Shown here piece by piece: positions 28,429-37,551 of a stretch of 64,000 nucleotides of DNA. A model generated the notes under the pieces. The model was not told where the DNA came from, did no database searches, and saw only the letters and a program-made list of their open reading frames with translations. The DNA is from Histomonas meleagridis (lineage: Eukaryota; Parabasalia; Tritrichomonadida; Dientamoebidae), in assembly GCA_020186115.1 (NCBI GenBank), contig WSYJ01000060.1, forward strand, positions 248,001-312,000. Reading direction: 5' to 3'. Made by a program: the position numbers and the translations under genes. Positions within the stretch are counted from its first letter, which is position 1; each line of letters opens with the position of its first letter.

Positions 28429-30999
28429 ATGAATCACTTCCACTGGTGGATGACTCGGAAATTTGGTATACTTCAACAAACAATAACGAAAAGAAATTTT
28501 CTTGTTGTTTCTAATTCAAAAAGTGAAATTTCCAAACTTTATTTGATACCTCCTGGATCCTGGTTTATGGATCAATCTTTGCTCAAATTCTCGAATTTTC
28601 AAAAAATAAGTACCAAAGATCTTAGAGGATGCAAGTGTATTACTAAGGGCGAAGTTACATATATTTTTACAGGTGATAGACAAGGCTTCCTATACGTAAT
28701 AATCCATAATCTCCAAAGTAATGAAATTAAAATGCTTAAAAAAATACAGGCTCACACCAATGGACTTTCAACTGTTGAATATGTACCAAAATGGAAAGGA
28801 ATTGAAACAATAGTCACAGGCAGTCTTGACAAGAGTGCACGTTTCTGGCGTGTTCAAGATCTTTTAGCTGAAGGAAGTGATGTGAGCAGTTATGATATTT
28901 TTCGAGCGCAAGATAATATTTGCAGAATTGCATTATTAGGAGAACACCAACTTGCTTATCAATCTTGGGATAAACAAACTTACATAATCAGTGAGCGTGA
29001 TGATAAGATTACTCTTAACCATGGTGATTTAGCATCATGGGATATTATTAAATTTTCAGATTTTTTCATAACGGCCGAAGCTAATCATTCCATTAAAGTC
29101 TGGTCCAATACAGGCAAGTTTCTCCACGAGCAAAAAGAAGCGCATTTAGAAGCTGTCCGTGGCTTATTTACATATCGTGTTAATATTTATTCATTTGGAA
29201 ATGACGGAGTACTTAAAGAATGGGAACTTCATTCTCGTTCATATCTACAAGAAACTCGCTCTCTTCAAGTCACAGATTCTTATTTATATTGTTGTGATAT
29301 AATTAATAATCATTGTTATCTTGGAAGCGAATCTGGTTTTATTTATGATATTGATTTACATGAATTTTGTATTAAGGATTCATATGCAACTAATACATCA
29401 ATTTGGAGTATTTGCCATTTTAATATGACTGATATTTACACTGCAGAGTCCACTGGTGTTATTCATTGTTTCACAAAAGATACAAATAAACTTGCAAATC
29501 CCGAACAAGAACAATCATATTTCATTACACTTAAATCACATGAACAACACAATCAAACATTAGAAAGAATGACTCCAAGTGATTTTCCTACAACACTTGA
29601 AGATAATCCTGAGCCAGGACAAGTATATCATATAATGGAAAATGGGAAACTTCAATTTTATTTTTATAGTTTTTCATATGAAAAATGGATATGTATTGGT
29701 TACCTTAATTTCCGTGAAAAGAAACCAAAGATTTTAGACCAAGAAGGGAATTTGTGGGACACATCTTTCACTATTATGATTAATGATAATACGTCTTTAC
29801 GTTGTTATTTAAATTATGATTCTGATCCTGATGAAATTGCAAATAATTTTATTCAAAAGCATAAATTACCAAATTTCTTTTTACCACAAATCAAAGAATT
29901 TATAAAGATAAATATTATGTCACAAATGCCTAAAACCACTACTAAACTAAAACAAGGAGAATTTAAAGGAGAAAATTGGTTTATCCATTATTTTGGTTTT
30001 GAAGAAACATTAACAAATGTATATAAAAATATACAAATAATTCCAAAAGAAAATTACAACGAAATTATTTCATTAACAAATAGAAGACATTTTTCAGCGG
30101 GAACTTTTAACTTATATTCTCCAAAAGATTTCCAAAATTTACCAATTAGGGGAAATGGCCGATTTTTCATTATTAAAGGTAAAGGCGGGAAATCAATTGA
30201 AGATGTATTAAGACAACAAAATGATCCAAATTATAATGGCGCGACGTTTCAATGCGCGTCTAATTTTAATTGTTTAGAATTCCCAAGTATTAACTCATGT
30301 GCAAGCGATGGTATTTCTTCATATGCAATTGATCTTACACAAGGACCAACATTAGCCATAGCTTCCCCCGCTGGTATATTATATCGTAACTATTTTATTG
30401 AGCATGATAATGTTAAAGGACAAATTAAATCCGAAATTAATTTACTTCAAAAGACGCCTATTAAAGTTATACATGGAAAAGCTGTAATTAAATCAAATGA
30501 TATCGATTCGTTCAATAGATATAATTGGGAAGATGAAAATAATTATTTAGTTGGCGTACATGAAAATCTCGATGTTAATACAAATAGAGGCGATGGGAAA
30601 TGGGTTTATAAAGAATCTGTGAAGGATCAAATGGTACATCAAATATTTTGCGCTGCATTTAACTTTAGAATGTGCCCGAAAACTGAACAAACTTTGAATT
30701 GGACTTATCACATGCTACGATCGGAATATAGAACAACGATTTTGGCAGCGTGGAATAACTCTCTGAAGTACCCGGGAAGAACCGGATCAAATAAATGCGT
30801 ACTGACGTTGGTTGGTGGTGGAGTGTTCGATAATCCAATGGAAGTGGTGTGTAAGGCAATAGAAGCTAATGAAGACGTGATTGCGAAGTCTGGATTGGAG
30901 GTGTACTTGGTGTGTTTTGATGATAGAGCATCAACAAAAGTTTGCCCACTGTTAAATGGTTTAGTAGAAAGAACTAATGGAGGAATTTTTGATGCATGA
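28429..30999 (+). CDS. Doa1/PLAA-like WD40-PFU protein with a macro-like C-terminal domain in place of PUL
   Basis: 856 residues. WD-type beta-propeller repeats fill about residues 60-360 (IVTGSLDKSARFWRV, ITAEANHSIKVWSNTG, YSFGNDGVLKEWELHS). A PFU domain follows (WICIGYLNF through IANNFIQKHKLPNFFLPQIKEFI), the ubiquitin-binding module diagnostic of Doa1/PLAA. The usual Cdc48-binding PUL domain is not visible. Instead the last 300 residues contain LEFPSINSCASDG, YLVGVHENLDVN, VHQIFCAAFNF and, near the end, CVLTLVGGGVFDNPMEVV. This resembles from memory an uncharacterised macro-domain-like family common in bacterial genomes. A different frame opens at an ATG at 28402, just before this start, so the exact N-terminus is uncertain. 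Family function: ubiquitin-dependent, p97-linked protein turnover. Confidence 0.75.
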   Translation: MNHFHWWMTRKFGILQQTITKRNFLVVSNSKSEISKLYLIPPGSWFMDQSLLKFSNFQKISTKDLRGCKCITKGEVTYIFTGDRQGFLYVIIHNLQSNEIKMLKKIQAHTNGLSTVEYVPKWKGIETIVTGSLDKSARFWRVQDLLAEGSDVSSYDIFRAQDNICRIALLGEHQLAYQSWDKQTYIISERDDKITLNHGDLASWDIIKFSDFFITAEANHSIKVWSNTGKFLHEQKEAHLEAVRGLFTYRVNIYSFGNDGVLKEWELHSRSYLQETRSLQVTDSYLYCCDIINNHCYLGSESGFIYDIDLHEFCIKDSYATNTSIWSICHFNMTDIYTAESTGVIHCFTKDTNKLANPEQEQSYFITLKSHEQHNQTLERMTPSDFPTTLEDNPEPGQVYHIMENGKLQFYFYSFSYEKWICIGYLNFREKKPKILDQEGNLWDTSFTIMINDNTSLRCYLNYDSDPDEIANNFIQKHKLPNFFLPQIKEFIKINIMSQMPKTTTKLKQGEFKGENWFIHYFGFEETLTNVYKNIQIIPKENYNEIISLTNRRHFSAGTFNLYSPKDFQNLPIRGNGRFFIIKGKGGKSIEDVLRQQNDPNYNGATFQCASNFNCLEFPSINSCASDGISSYAIDLTQGPTLAIASPAGILYRNYFIEHDNVKGQIKSEINLLQKTPIKVIHGKAVIKSNDIDSFNRYNWEDENNYLVGVHENLDVNTNRGDGKWVYKESVKDQMVHQIFCAAFNFRMCPKTEQTLNWTYHMLRSEYRTTILAAWNNSLKYPGRTGSNKCVLTLVGGGVFDNPMEVVCKAIEANEDVIAKSGLEVYLVCFDDRASTKVCPLLNGLVERTNGGIFDA

Positions 31000-31202
31000 A
31001 TAAACAAATATTAAAATTGCTTTGAATTTTTCGGAGTTTTGCGAACTAATACAAAGTTTAGGCAAATTTGTCAAAATTTGAAATTTCAAATAAGTTTCTT
31101 TCCCAAAAATTTAAATCGATAATAGCGAAACGCCTTCTATAAGAGTGGAATTTATGCGGAAAATTTGATCAATATGTTAATAACGAAAAACAATTTTGTC
31201 AA

Positions 31203-31433
31203 ATGAGCCGAAAATTCTTCTTTCCAACCTTTAACAATATTACGAGCAATGAGTCGTCTGCTCCAGTAAAATTCCAGTCAGCAGAAAAGCTGATGAATCA
31301 TCAATTGCAATTGATTTTGTATTTGCATAAAAACCAAACACCCACTATCGATTTTTATTTCATTAAAATGGTATTTCGTGAAATTCAAATTCTTGAATTA
31401 AACGCGAAAAGTTGGTTTCAATCGATTCATTAA
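31203..31433 (+). CDS. Possible small hypothetical protein
   Basis: 76 codons from an ATG preceded by ttttgtcaa. The first 55 residues (MSRKFFFPTFNNITSNESSA...) have protein-like composition. The last 71 bases overlap the 3' end of the convergent minus-strand gene. No family is recognised, and it could be chance. Confidence 0.25.
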   Translation: MSRKFFFPTFNNITSNESSAPVKFQSAEKLMNHQLQLILYLHKNQTPTIDFYFIKMVFREIQILELNAKSWFQSIH

Positions 31434-31902
31434 AACAATCTGCATCATCCGCATCATGAATTAGCGTTACATCTGGCAAATCACCGTTGATTTTAAACTC
31501 CATTAAGTCAGATGTAGTTTCATTATTTTCTTTTGGTATTGGAGGTGATTCTGATGGCGGTACACAAGGGACAACCTTCTGTAACGAACTGCTTTCTAAT
31601 AAGATTTTCGAGAGCTGAGTCATATCAATTGTTAACATTGCCTTTTTTGCAATAGCACAACAAAGCTCTCTTGTTTTTGCATTCATGAGTTTCTGATAAT
31701 TATCTGCTGTGAGCTTTGAGTGGGGTGACCAGCATGCAGCCTCAATTGCTTGGGCATGTGCTACAGCCAATTTTTCATTTTTGTTGAAAGATTCCCCTTT
31801 AGCTAAAGATATTATGTCTAGTATAGTCTTTATTTGCAAAACACATTCATTGAGGTATTTCTTTCTTCTTATATAGTTTCGTTTGAGCTTCGAATCGCTC
31901 AT
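31363..31902 (-). CDS. Small hypothetical helical protein
   Basis: 179 residues with a clean ATG preceded, five bases upstream on the minus strand, by TCACTTAACG. The N-terminal half is basic and helical (KLKRNYIRRKKYL), followed by a conserved-looking block, AIEAACWSPHSKLTADNYQK and LMNAKTRELCCAI, which recalls small nuclear or TFIIS-central-like helical domains found in trichomonads. I cannot assign a family. The C-terminal half is Pro/Ser/Asp-rich and probably disordered. Confidence 0.6.
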   Translation of the reverse strand: MSDSKLKRNYIRRKKYLNECVLQIKTILDIISLAKGESFNKNEKLAVAHAQAIEAACWSPHSKLTADNYQKLMNAKTRELCCAIAKKAMLTIDMTQLSKILLESSSLQKVVPCVPPSESPPIPKENNETTSDLMEFKINGDLPDVTLIHDADDADCFNESIETNFSRLIQEFEFHEIPF

Positions 31903-31906
31903 TCAA

Positions 31907-31916
31907 CGTTAAGTGA
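31907..31916 (-). promoter_or_regulatory. Initiator-like TCACTTAACG
   Basis: On the minus strand TCACTTAACG lies four bases before the ATG at 31902, matching TCA-Py-T/A. Confidence 0.5.
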
Positions 31917-32345
31917 CATTTCTCGTTGGATAACCGCCCTCAAAAAGTTGAATAAAGAATTCAATTAAACTGCAAATTCGATAAAAATCCACTTTTTTCA
32001 ATAGCATCAGTTAACATATTGCGAATGACAACTGTAACCGTATTATGAACACGTACTTCATCCATAAATCAAAAGATAAGAAGAACCTTCTCAATAATGA
32101 TACGACACCCAAAGATATTAATGTATTTATTATTACGTTTGCGATATTTTTCATTGGTTATTTATAAAGATTTTTTAAATGATTATGGTAAATTTTCAAA
32201 GCGTGTATCGTTGTAACTTTTCTATTACCTACAGACGTTGTAAAAAGTAAACGTCATAAAAATGTGCGCTTTGTAAAGTTGACAAATGCAACCAAAAGTT
32301 GTAACCAATTTCCAAATAATTTCTTTGTGAATAATTATTAATATT
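31917..32345. other. Intergenic with one short minus-strand frame
   Basis: About 430 bp. The only item of note is a 34-codon minus-strand frame from an ATG at 32065 to 31961 (MDEVRVHNTVTVVIRNMLTD...) with protein-like composition. It may be a relic exon or a short peptide. No family is recognised. Confidence 0.35.
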
Positions 32346-33530
32346 TTATTTAGTCACTTCTTCGACCTTTTTCTGTTGTTCTATTTTCTTTCTTCCATCC
32401 GGCGTCAATTCTTCGCATATGTTTAACTTATCTGCAAACACAGAATTCCTTACCGCGATATATAGAATTGGGTATCCAGGAATTACATAGTCTGGCTGCA
32501 CAAAGATATCGTTTAATGTACATTCCATACTAACTTCTAAATTCTTTTGCGCACGTGACTTTGTTGTTCTTCCCCATTGGTAATTACAACAATTAGTTAC
32601 AACATATACAATAATGGAATCAATTTGATACCTTTTCTCAATGGAATCCCACGGTGGCGATTCAACTCCTTTCACAAGACCTGGAAGCATCATTGACACC
32701 AAATCAATGATTCGTGTGCTTTCGGAAACGCCTTCGATGAAATCAATTTGTAATACTTCATCATATGCAACTGCAACTGGCCAAATTGTTTCATTTTTAT
32801 CTTCGTCAAAACATAAAGCAAGATCCCAATTGCCCATCCATGAGAAAGGAAGTTTTCCAACTGAGTAATTGCGTTTCTTAAAGTAATTATTACATGCATT
32901 CAAAGATTCGAGATATGAATGAGTTCGCTTTTGGATGGAATTAACTTGCTCGCTGACGTTCTTGATTACATCTTCGAACTGTTTATGCATTGGATCTTCT
33001 TCTGGAGTGATTTCAAGACCTGCTTTGGCAGCAGCTAATGATTTGTCCCAATCAGAAAGACCTTGATATGCATGAGCGGCACGAAGGAATGCACGCTTGT
33101 TGGTTTTATCATACTTGATGGCCCAGTTGGCATCCAGAACGGCTTTTTGATATTGTTGAAGACCCAATGATACAGTAGCGCGATTAGAGTGAAGAATTGA
33201 TTTCAATTTTGGATCTGATGGATTTTCTTGAAGACCGCGTGTCCACCAAGAGGAGGCAGCGGGCCAATTCTGCTTGCCAGATTTATAAAGTTCGTTACCA
33301 AGCTCTTTGAAATGAAGTGCTAATGAATCATGAGTTTCATTTTCGTACATTACAGTTTGGAAACAGCTAAGATATTTATCATTATCGACGTCTTCTGGAA
33401 GATCGGTTCTAAACATTGGATGAATTCTCCAGTCTTCTTCATCTTTATCAACGCCATTCATTGCAGCTTGGTGTACCAAGTCATATGTTGCATCAATATT
33501 TCTTTGTTCGGAAGGAGTCAAAGGTTTCAT
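32346..33530 (-). CDS. TTC4: TTC4/CNS1-like TPR co-chaperone of Hsp90
   Basis: 394 residues. The N-terminus HPMFRTDLPEDVDND is typical of TTC4/CNS1. Three TPR units follow at about residues 75-190 (LHFKELGNELYKSGKQNWPA, LHSNRATVSLGLQQYQKAVL, KRAFLRAAHAYQGL), and then the C-terminal wheel domain (LPFSWMGNWDLALCFDED, ending near YPILYIAVRNSVF). The family carries clients between Hsp70/Hsp90 and the translation machinery. The protein is full length and intact. A cluster of small inverted repeats lies about 80 bp upstream of the start. Confidence 0.88.
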   Translation of the reverse strand: MKPLTPSEQRNIDATYDLVHQAAMNGVDKDEEDWRIHPMFRTDLPEDVDNDKYLSCFQTVMYENETHDSLALHFKELGNELYKSGKQNWPAASSWWTRGLQENPSDPKLKSILHSNRATVSLGLQQYQKAVLDANWAIKYDKTNKRAFLRAAHAYQGLSDWDKSLAAAKAGLEITPEEDPMHKQFEDVIKNVSEQVNSIQKRTHSYLESLNACNNYFKKRNYSVGKLPFSWMGNWDLALCFDEDKNETIWPVAVAYDEVLQIDFIEGVSESTRIIDLVSMMLPGLVKGVESPPWDSIEKRYQIDSIIVYVVTNCCNYQWGRTTKSRAQKNLEVSMECTLNDIFVQPDYVIPGYPILYIAVRNSVFADKLNICEELTPDGRKKIEQQKKVEEVTK

Positions 33531-33606
33531 TCTAAAATCTTTGGTCGGGTAAGCAACGATAATATGTCAGATGATTAAAATTCATTCATTTTTTTGAAAT
33601 ATAGTA

Positions 33607-33639
33607 GGGGTGACCCCGAAAATCGGGCATCAGCTGATG
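33607..33639. repeat. Cluster of three short inverted repeats
   Basis: Within 33 bases there are GGGG-tga-CCCC, CCCGA-aaa-TCGGG and the perfect palindrome CATCAGCTGATG. They form a G+C-rich island in AT-rich DNA upstream of the TTC4-like gene. Confidence 0.6.
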
Positions 33640-33696
33640 TAAGTATTTAGATCGATTCTCAATTTAAATATATTAAGTATCAATTTCATAATTTAT

Positions 33697-33936
33697 ATGC
33701 TAAAAAATAATATAGATTTAATAATGATGCAAATTGTTTCTAACAAGCTAGATGTTGGTTTTAGAATATCAGTCATAGTAAGGGATATTATGCCTCATGA
33801 TATTGCATTTTATTATGGTTTTATGGGGTTGCTCCCGGATTTGAAAGGAATTAAACGTATCGGATTTTTCGATTTCGTAAACCATGCAAATGAAACATGT
33901 TTTTCAATGCCTATTCAATTATTTTCATGTTTGTGA
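33697..33936 (+). other. 79-codon frame, probable relic
   Basis: A short frame whose C-terminal part (LLPDLKGIKRIGFFDFVNHAN) is also present, in diverged form (LLDLKKIERIGFFDFVNHAN), near 56930-56995. Of the four differences in the core, two are silent. It overlaps the start of the dispersed 5'-flank repeat, and I do not treat it as a proven gene. Confidence 0.3.
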
Positions 33937-34150
33937 GAAAATATTTGCTCATTCAATTGTGTTTCAATCGAAATAATTTCGCCTAAAATATTCTATGAAA
34001 ATAAAAAATGACATATACTATACAACGAAAATTTGAATGCTTGCGAAAATTCTTAATATTATAATATTGAATTAATTCAATTTTCAATCAACAATTCGTA
34101 TCGTTGCATTCATAATACCCGTTTTATATTATATCAATAACCACGTGCAA
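33841..34150 (+). repeat. Dispersed repeat upstream of ankyrin copy 3
   Basis: About 300 bp clearly similar to 56947-57230, with shared blocks such as cgtatcggattttt, cctattcaatt, ttcaattgtgtttcaat and aaaatattctatga. Both copies lie 100-230 bp before a DUF3447/ankyrin gene, so this is probably a duplicated promoter or 5' flank. Confidence 0.75.
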
Positions 34151-34253
34151 TGGGTTCTCGAAATATGTAAAGCATGTAGAAAGTCGAATGTTTTTTATGA
34201 CATATCATAAAAATGTTTAAAAAGTTCTAATTTCCCCTTACATTTTTTACATA

Positions 34254-35699
34254 ATGGGAATAGTTCCAAGCCAAAACATTGAAGAAAATTTCAAACAAGG
34301 CACTGGAATAAAAGAAAGTCAGGATATAATTCCATTCAAAGAAAGTATTCGAAACTTACAACTGCTTGAAAAGTATATTTTTTCATTGAATGAAAACAAT
34401 ATTCAAGAAACATCTGAATCAACGATGAAATTATTCAATAAAAGTTTTCCATATACATGGCACCTTGTAATTTGTCGATTGATATTCGCTTCTTGTATAT
34501 CACAAGATAAAACATTAACATATTTTTAGATTATTTAAAACTAATTGATAAAAAAGAAGAAGAAATGTCTGATCAAAGTTTTGACAGAATTCTTAATGTA
34601 TTAACACAATTCATTCTTACATTAACGTCACGCGAATCTGATTACATTCTAATGAAAATGTATGAACAAAACATAGTTAATCAAAGCATTATACAAAGAA
34701 AAAAAATCAATTATTTTGCACATTTCTTATCTGATAAAACAATCAATATAATAAAATACAAAAAAAATAATATTATTTTTAGTGCAGTTCTACAACGTGT
34801 TAAAGAAAATTATTTGGAATTGCATAAGCAATTAATTAAAGAAGGAGTTAATTCAAATGAAATCTCAAAAATAATTCGAAATGATGAAATAGAAAAACTT
34901 CAAGAAATATCATCGCAAGCAAATTTTAATTTTAATCAAAAAGTTGAACCATCACTTTATGAAAGATGTTCTTTTATTAATCAAGAAAATGTTTCGTTAA
35001 TTGATTATGCAGCATTTTTTGGATGAGTTAAATGTTTTAAATATTTACTTATGAATGGTTCTAAAATAGATAACACTGGTAAATATGCAATTGCAGGTGG
35101 AAATCTTGAAATTATTCATTTATGTCAGCAAAGTTGTGCAACATTTAAAGATACATATGAAACAACAATTCAATTTCATCAAAATGATGCTTTTAATTAT
35201 CTCTATGAAAACAAAATTGAAGAAATTAATAATTTAACTTATTTAGGAATTAGATGTATTAAATATGATAATTATGAAATCTTTTCATTTTTGGAAAATG
35301 AGGGAATGGAAATAGATATGATCATTATTAACGAAACAATAAGAATTGGAAACATATTCTTTGCTAATTATTTTCTTGAAGGAAAAAATTATCCAAAAAA
35401 TAGTTTTTTTTTTAGTTTGAATTCAAGAAATGTCGAATTTATACGATATTTAATTGAGAAAAAGGATTACTTCTTGAACAAAAGGGAATTAATGTTAATG
35501 CTAAGGATAATTATTTATTTTATTTAGTATTGATTTTAATAATTTTATATTACAAAATAATATTTGGAAATTATTTAAATTATTTAAAACAGCACTTATT
35601 AAAGCAAGTGAAAACGGTCATACAGAAATTGTTAAGTTGCTTCTTGAACAAGAAGGAACTAATGATGACAAGAAAAGTGAAAATAGTACTGAAGAATAA
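34254..35699 (+). pseudogene. DUF3447-ankyrin gene copy 3, inactivated
   Basis: It begins MGIVPSQ, an N-myristoylation-like start, and follows copy 1 and copy 2 through the helical N-terminus and the DUF3447-type core. Lesions seen directly: a frame change in a T-run near 34525 (…TLTYF stop); an in-frame TGA at 35023-35025 where copy 1 has TCA; and a fusion near 35465 where the core runs out of frame into the middle of an ankyrin unit. One spacer (35500-35580) and a single terminal unit (TALIKASENGHTEIVKLLLE, then Q and a Lys/Glu/Ser tail ending at 35699) remain. Copies 1 and 2 have twelve and ten units, so most of the array has been deleted here. It shares its 5' flank with copy 2. Confidence 0.8.
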
Positions 35700-36084
35700 A
35701 AACAAAATTTGATGATAAAGTTTTTGAGGGAAATTTGAACATTTTAAAACAAATTTGATAATTATAGTATAAATTATAAATATAGATATTTATCCAAAAA
35801 TAGGTAGATTATATACTGTTTAGATTTGACAACATTCACCCTTTAAAATTTTAATTAAGATAAAAACTATTTGTATAACTAACATTACAGACACAACTAA
35901 TAAGTCAATTCCAAGAACTAAAGTAACTTTGGCTGCAGAAGAACAATCTGGATCATTAATGATATGTCGCATTTAGGGCTGACAGAAAAGCTTATCAACA
36001 CACGCAAGCAACACGCATTTCGGCAATTTATAAAGCGCAAAAAAAAAATCTTGGAGTACCCACACTGTGACTTCCACAGCAAAC

Positions 36085-36180
36085 CGATAGAACTTTTTGA
36101 TATAAGCTATATACAATGCATTGTATTCAAAAAGTTGAGAACGCCGTTTATCCAAGAACGATAAACGATAGAGCTTTTTG
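36085..36180. repeat. Nested hairpin and duplicated CGATAGA(A/G)CTTTTTG
   Basis: CGATAGAACTTTTTG (36085-36099) recurs as CGATAGAGCTTTTTG (36166-36180). Between them ACTTTTTGA (36092-36100) pairs with TCAAAAAGT (36127-36135) around the perfect 16-bp palindrome ATACAATGCATTGTAT (36111-36126). Confidence 0.6.
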
Positions 36181-36576
36181 GGCTTGTTGATTCACTGATG
36201 TGCATGCACGTTTATGATTCAATTAAAAACGATCGTCGTTTCGATGACATGTTTTCTCGTCAAAAGCGACTTTTTCACACCAAAAACAACGTCACTATAA
36301 ATATATCAACAATGAATCCACGTATCATCTCCATCATGGCAGCAAATTTGCTTTGACATTAGCTTCATAAATTTTAAAACATATGAAAGCTGGATAATTT
36401 TTCTTTTGAATATTTTGAATATAGTTCAACTTACATTGAATAAATTGTAAATCTGTAAAAAATTAAATAAAGTTTAGATTTTAAAGTGTCGCTAATACAG
36501 CACTTTTTGTCTATAGAAAAGTGTCTATGTATTGAACAAATCCAATTGTCCATGTAAACTATTTAAAAATCGAATC

Positions 36577-36585
36577 TCACTTTTC
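36577..36585 (+). promoter_or_regulatory. Initiator-like TCACTTTTC of twinfilin
   Basis: TCACTTTTC lies three bases before the ATG at 36589. It is a clear TCA-Py-T/A match and supports this ATG over the upstream in-frame one at 36532. Confidence 0.6.
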
Positions 36586-36588
36586 GCA

Positions 36589-37551
36589 ATGAGTAACGCT
36601 GCATTGATTGAGATTGGTGATGATGTTACATCCCAACTTGCAAACTTCAAAAGTGATGAATCAAAGCGTGCCATTCAACTTACAATTGAAAATGAAGTCC
36701 TTCAAGTTGTCAGAACTGTTCCAGCAACATCATCCATGGAAAATGATTTTGATGGTCTTCAAGATATCCTTGAACAATCAAAACCATCTTACATCATTAT
36801 TCATTTGAAGAAGGATCCAGATTATCCAGAATTTGTTTTAATTGTTTTCATTCCACCAAAATGCCCAATTCGCCCACGTACAATTTTTGCTTCCTCCCGC
36901 TCAACAGTTCAACGTTATCTCAACCAAATTTTCGTGAACTTAGGTGATTATTTTGTTGACAATATAGCCGAAGTTACATTCAAAGCATTTCTCCATGTAA
37001 CAACAAAGGACGAAGCTTCCATGACAATAGATGAAATCCAACAAAAGAAGGAAGCTCAAGAAAACACAGTTTCCCAAGTTTCATTACCAACACATGATAC
37101 ATTTACATGGCCAGTTGCTGATGATCTCTTAGATCTCCTCAGGCAGTTTGCCAGTGGAAGCGGACCAACAGTTGTTGCCGGAATGGCATCAAATACTGGT
37201 GGAGCCATATCTACTGCAGGCACAGGAAACTCGCTCTCTGACATCGACAACTCAGCTCCGCGCTACATCGCTATCAACTATGATAACAAAGGAGAGAAAT
37301 TGAAAGTCTTTGTATTGTATTGCCCCGATAATGCAAAGTCGAGAGAAAAAATGATGTCTTCCACTTGCAAGCACAGCTTCATCAAGGGATGTTCCGAAGT
37401 CGGTCTTGAGTTTGATAAGTTCTTCGAAATCAGAGATGAAAGAGATTTCAATGATTCGAACTTGGATCTTTTAATCAACCCAGTCCACGAAACTCACGGC
37501 TATGGCGAGATCAAGGTTCACCGTAAGCCAAGAGCTCCTGGACGAAAGTAA
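36589..37551 (+). CDS. Twinfilin (two ADF-homology domains)
   Basis: 320 residues from the ATG at 36589. Two ADF-H folds in tandem are separated by a Gly/Ser/Thr-rich linker. The first is at about residues 5-140 (SYIIIHLKKDPDYPEFVLIVFIPP + KCPIRPRTIFASSR). The second is at about 165-300 (RYIAINYDNKGEKLKVFVLYC, KSREKMMSSTCKHSFIKG). The C-terminal tail is basic (GEIKVHRKPRAPGRK), as in twinfilins, where it binds capping protein and phosphoinositides. Twinfilin sequesters ADP-actin and promotes depolymerisation. It is about the usual length and intact. Confidence 0.88.
   Translation: MSNAALIEIGDDVTSQLANFKSDESKRAIQLTIENEVLQVVRTVPATSSMENDFDGLQDILEQSKPSYIIIHLKKDPDYPEFVLIVFIPPKCPIRPRTIFASSRSTVQRYLNQIFVNLGDYFVDNIAEVTFKAFLHVTTKDEASMTIDEIQQKKEAQENTVSQVSLPTHDTFTWPVADDLLDLLRQFASGSGPTVVAGMASNTGGAISTAGTGNSLSDIDNSAPRYIAINYDNKGEKLKVFVLYCPDNAKSREKMMSSTCKHSFIKGCSEVGLEFDKFFEIRDERDFNDSNLDLLINPVHETHGYGEIKVHRKPRAPGRK

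Larger units (their letters stand above)
35700..36588. other. Non-coding region with G+C-richer, hairpin-bearing segment
   Basis: The first 200 bp are plain AT-rich DNA. From about 35880 to 36350 composition is more even, and short broken frames occur on both strands (35964-36164 plus, 35973-36155 minus) without any recognisable domain. Inside it is the nested hairpin listed separately. It could be a relic of an old gene or element, or a structured RNA gene. Confidence 0.4.

Noticed and set aside
32051-32056. GTACGT on the minus strand as a trichomonad 5' splice site
   Set aside because: It matches GYAYGT and follows a short ATG frame, but no ACTAACACACAG-like 3' end occurs before the next gene.
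35878-35890. ACTAACATTACAG as an intron 3' end
   Set aside because: It resembles the branch/3' splice motif, but there is no GYAYGT within a plausible distance and no coding frame on either side.
35964-36164. 66-codon frame in the hairpin region
   Set aside because: There is an equally long antisense frame, no recognisable domain, and no upstream Initiator. It could be a relic, but not a supported gene.
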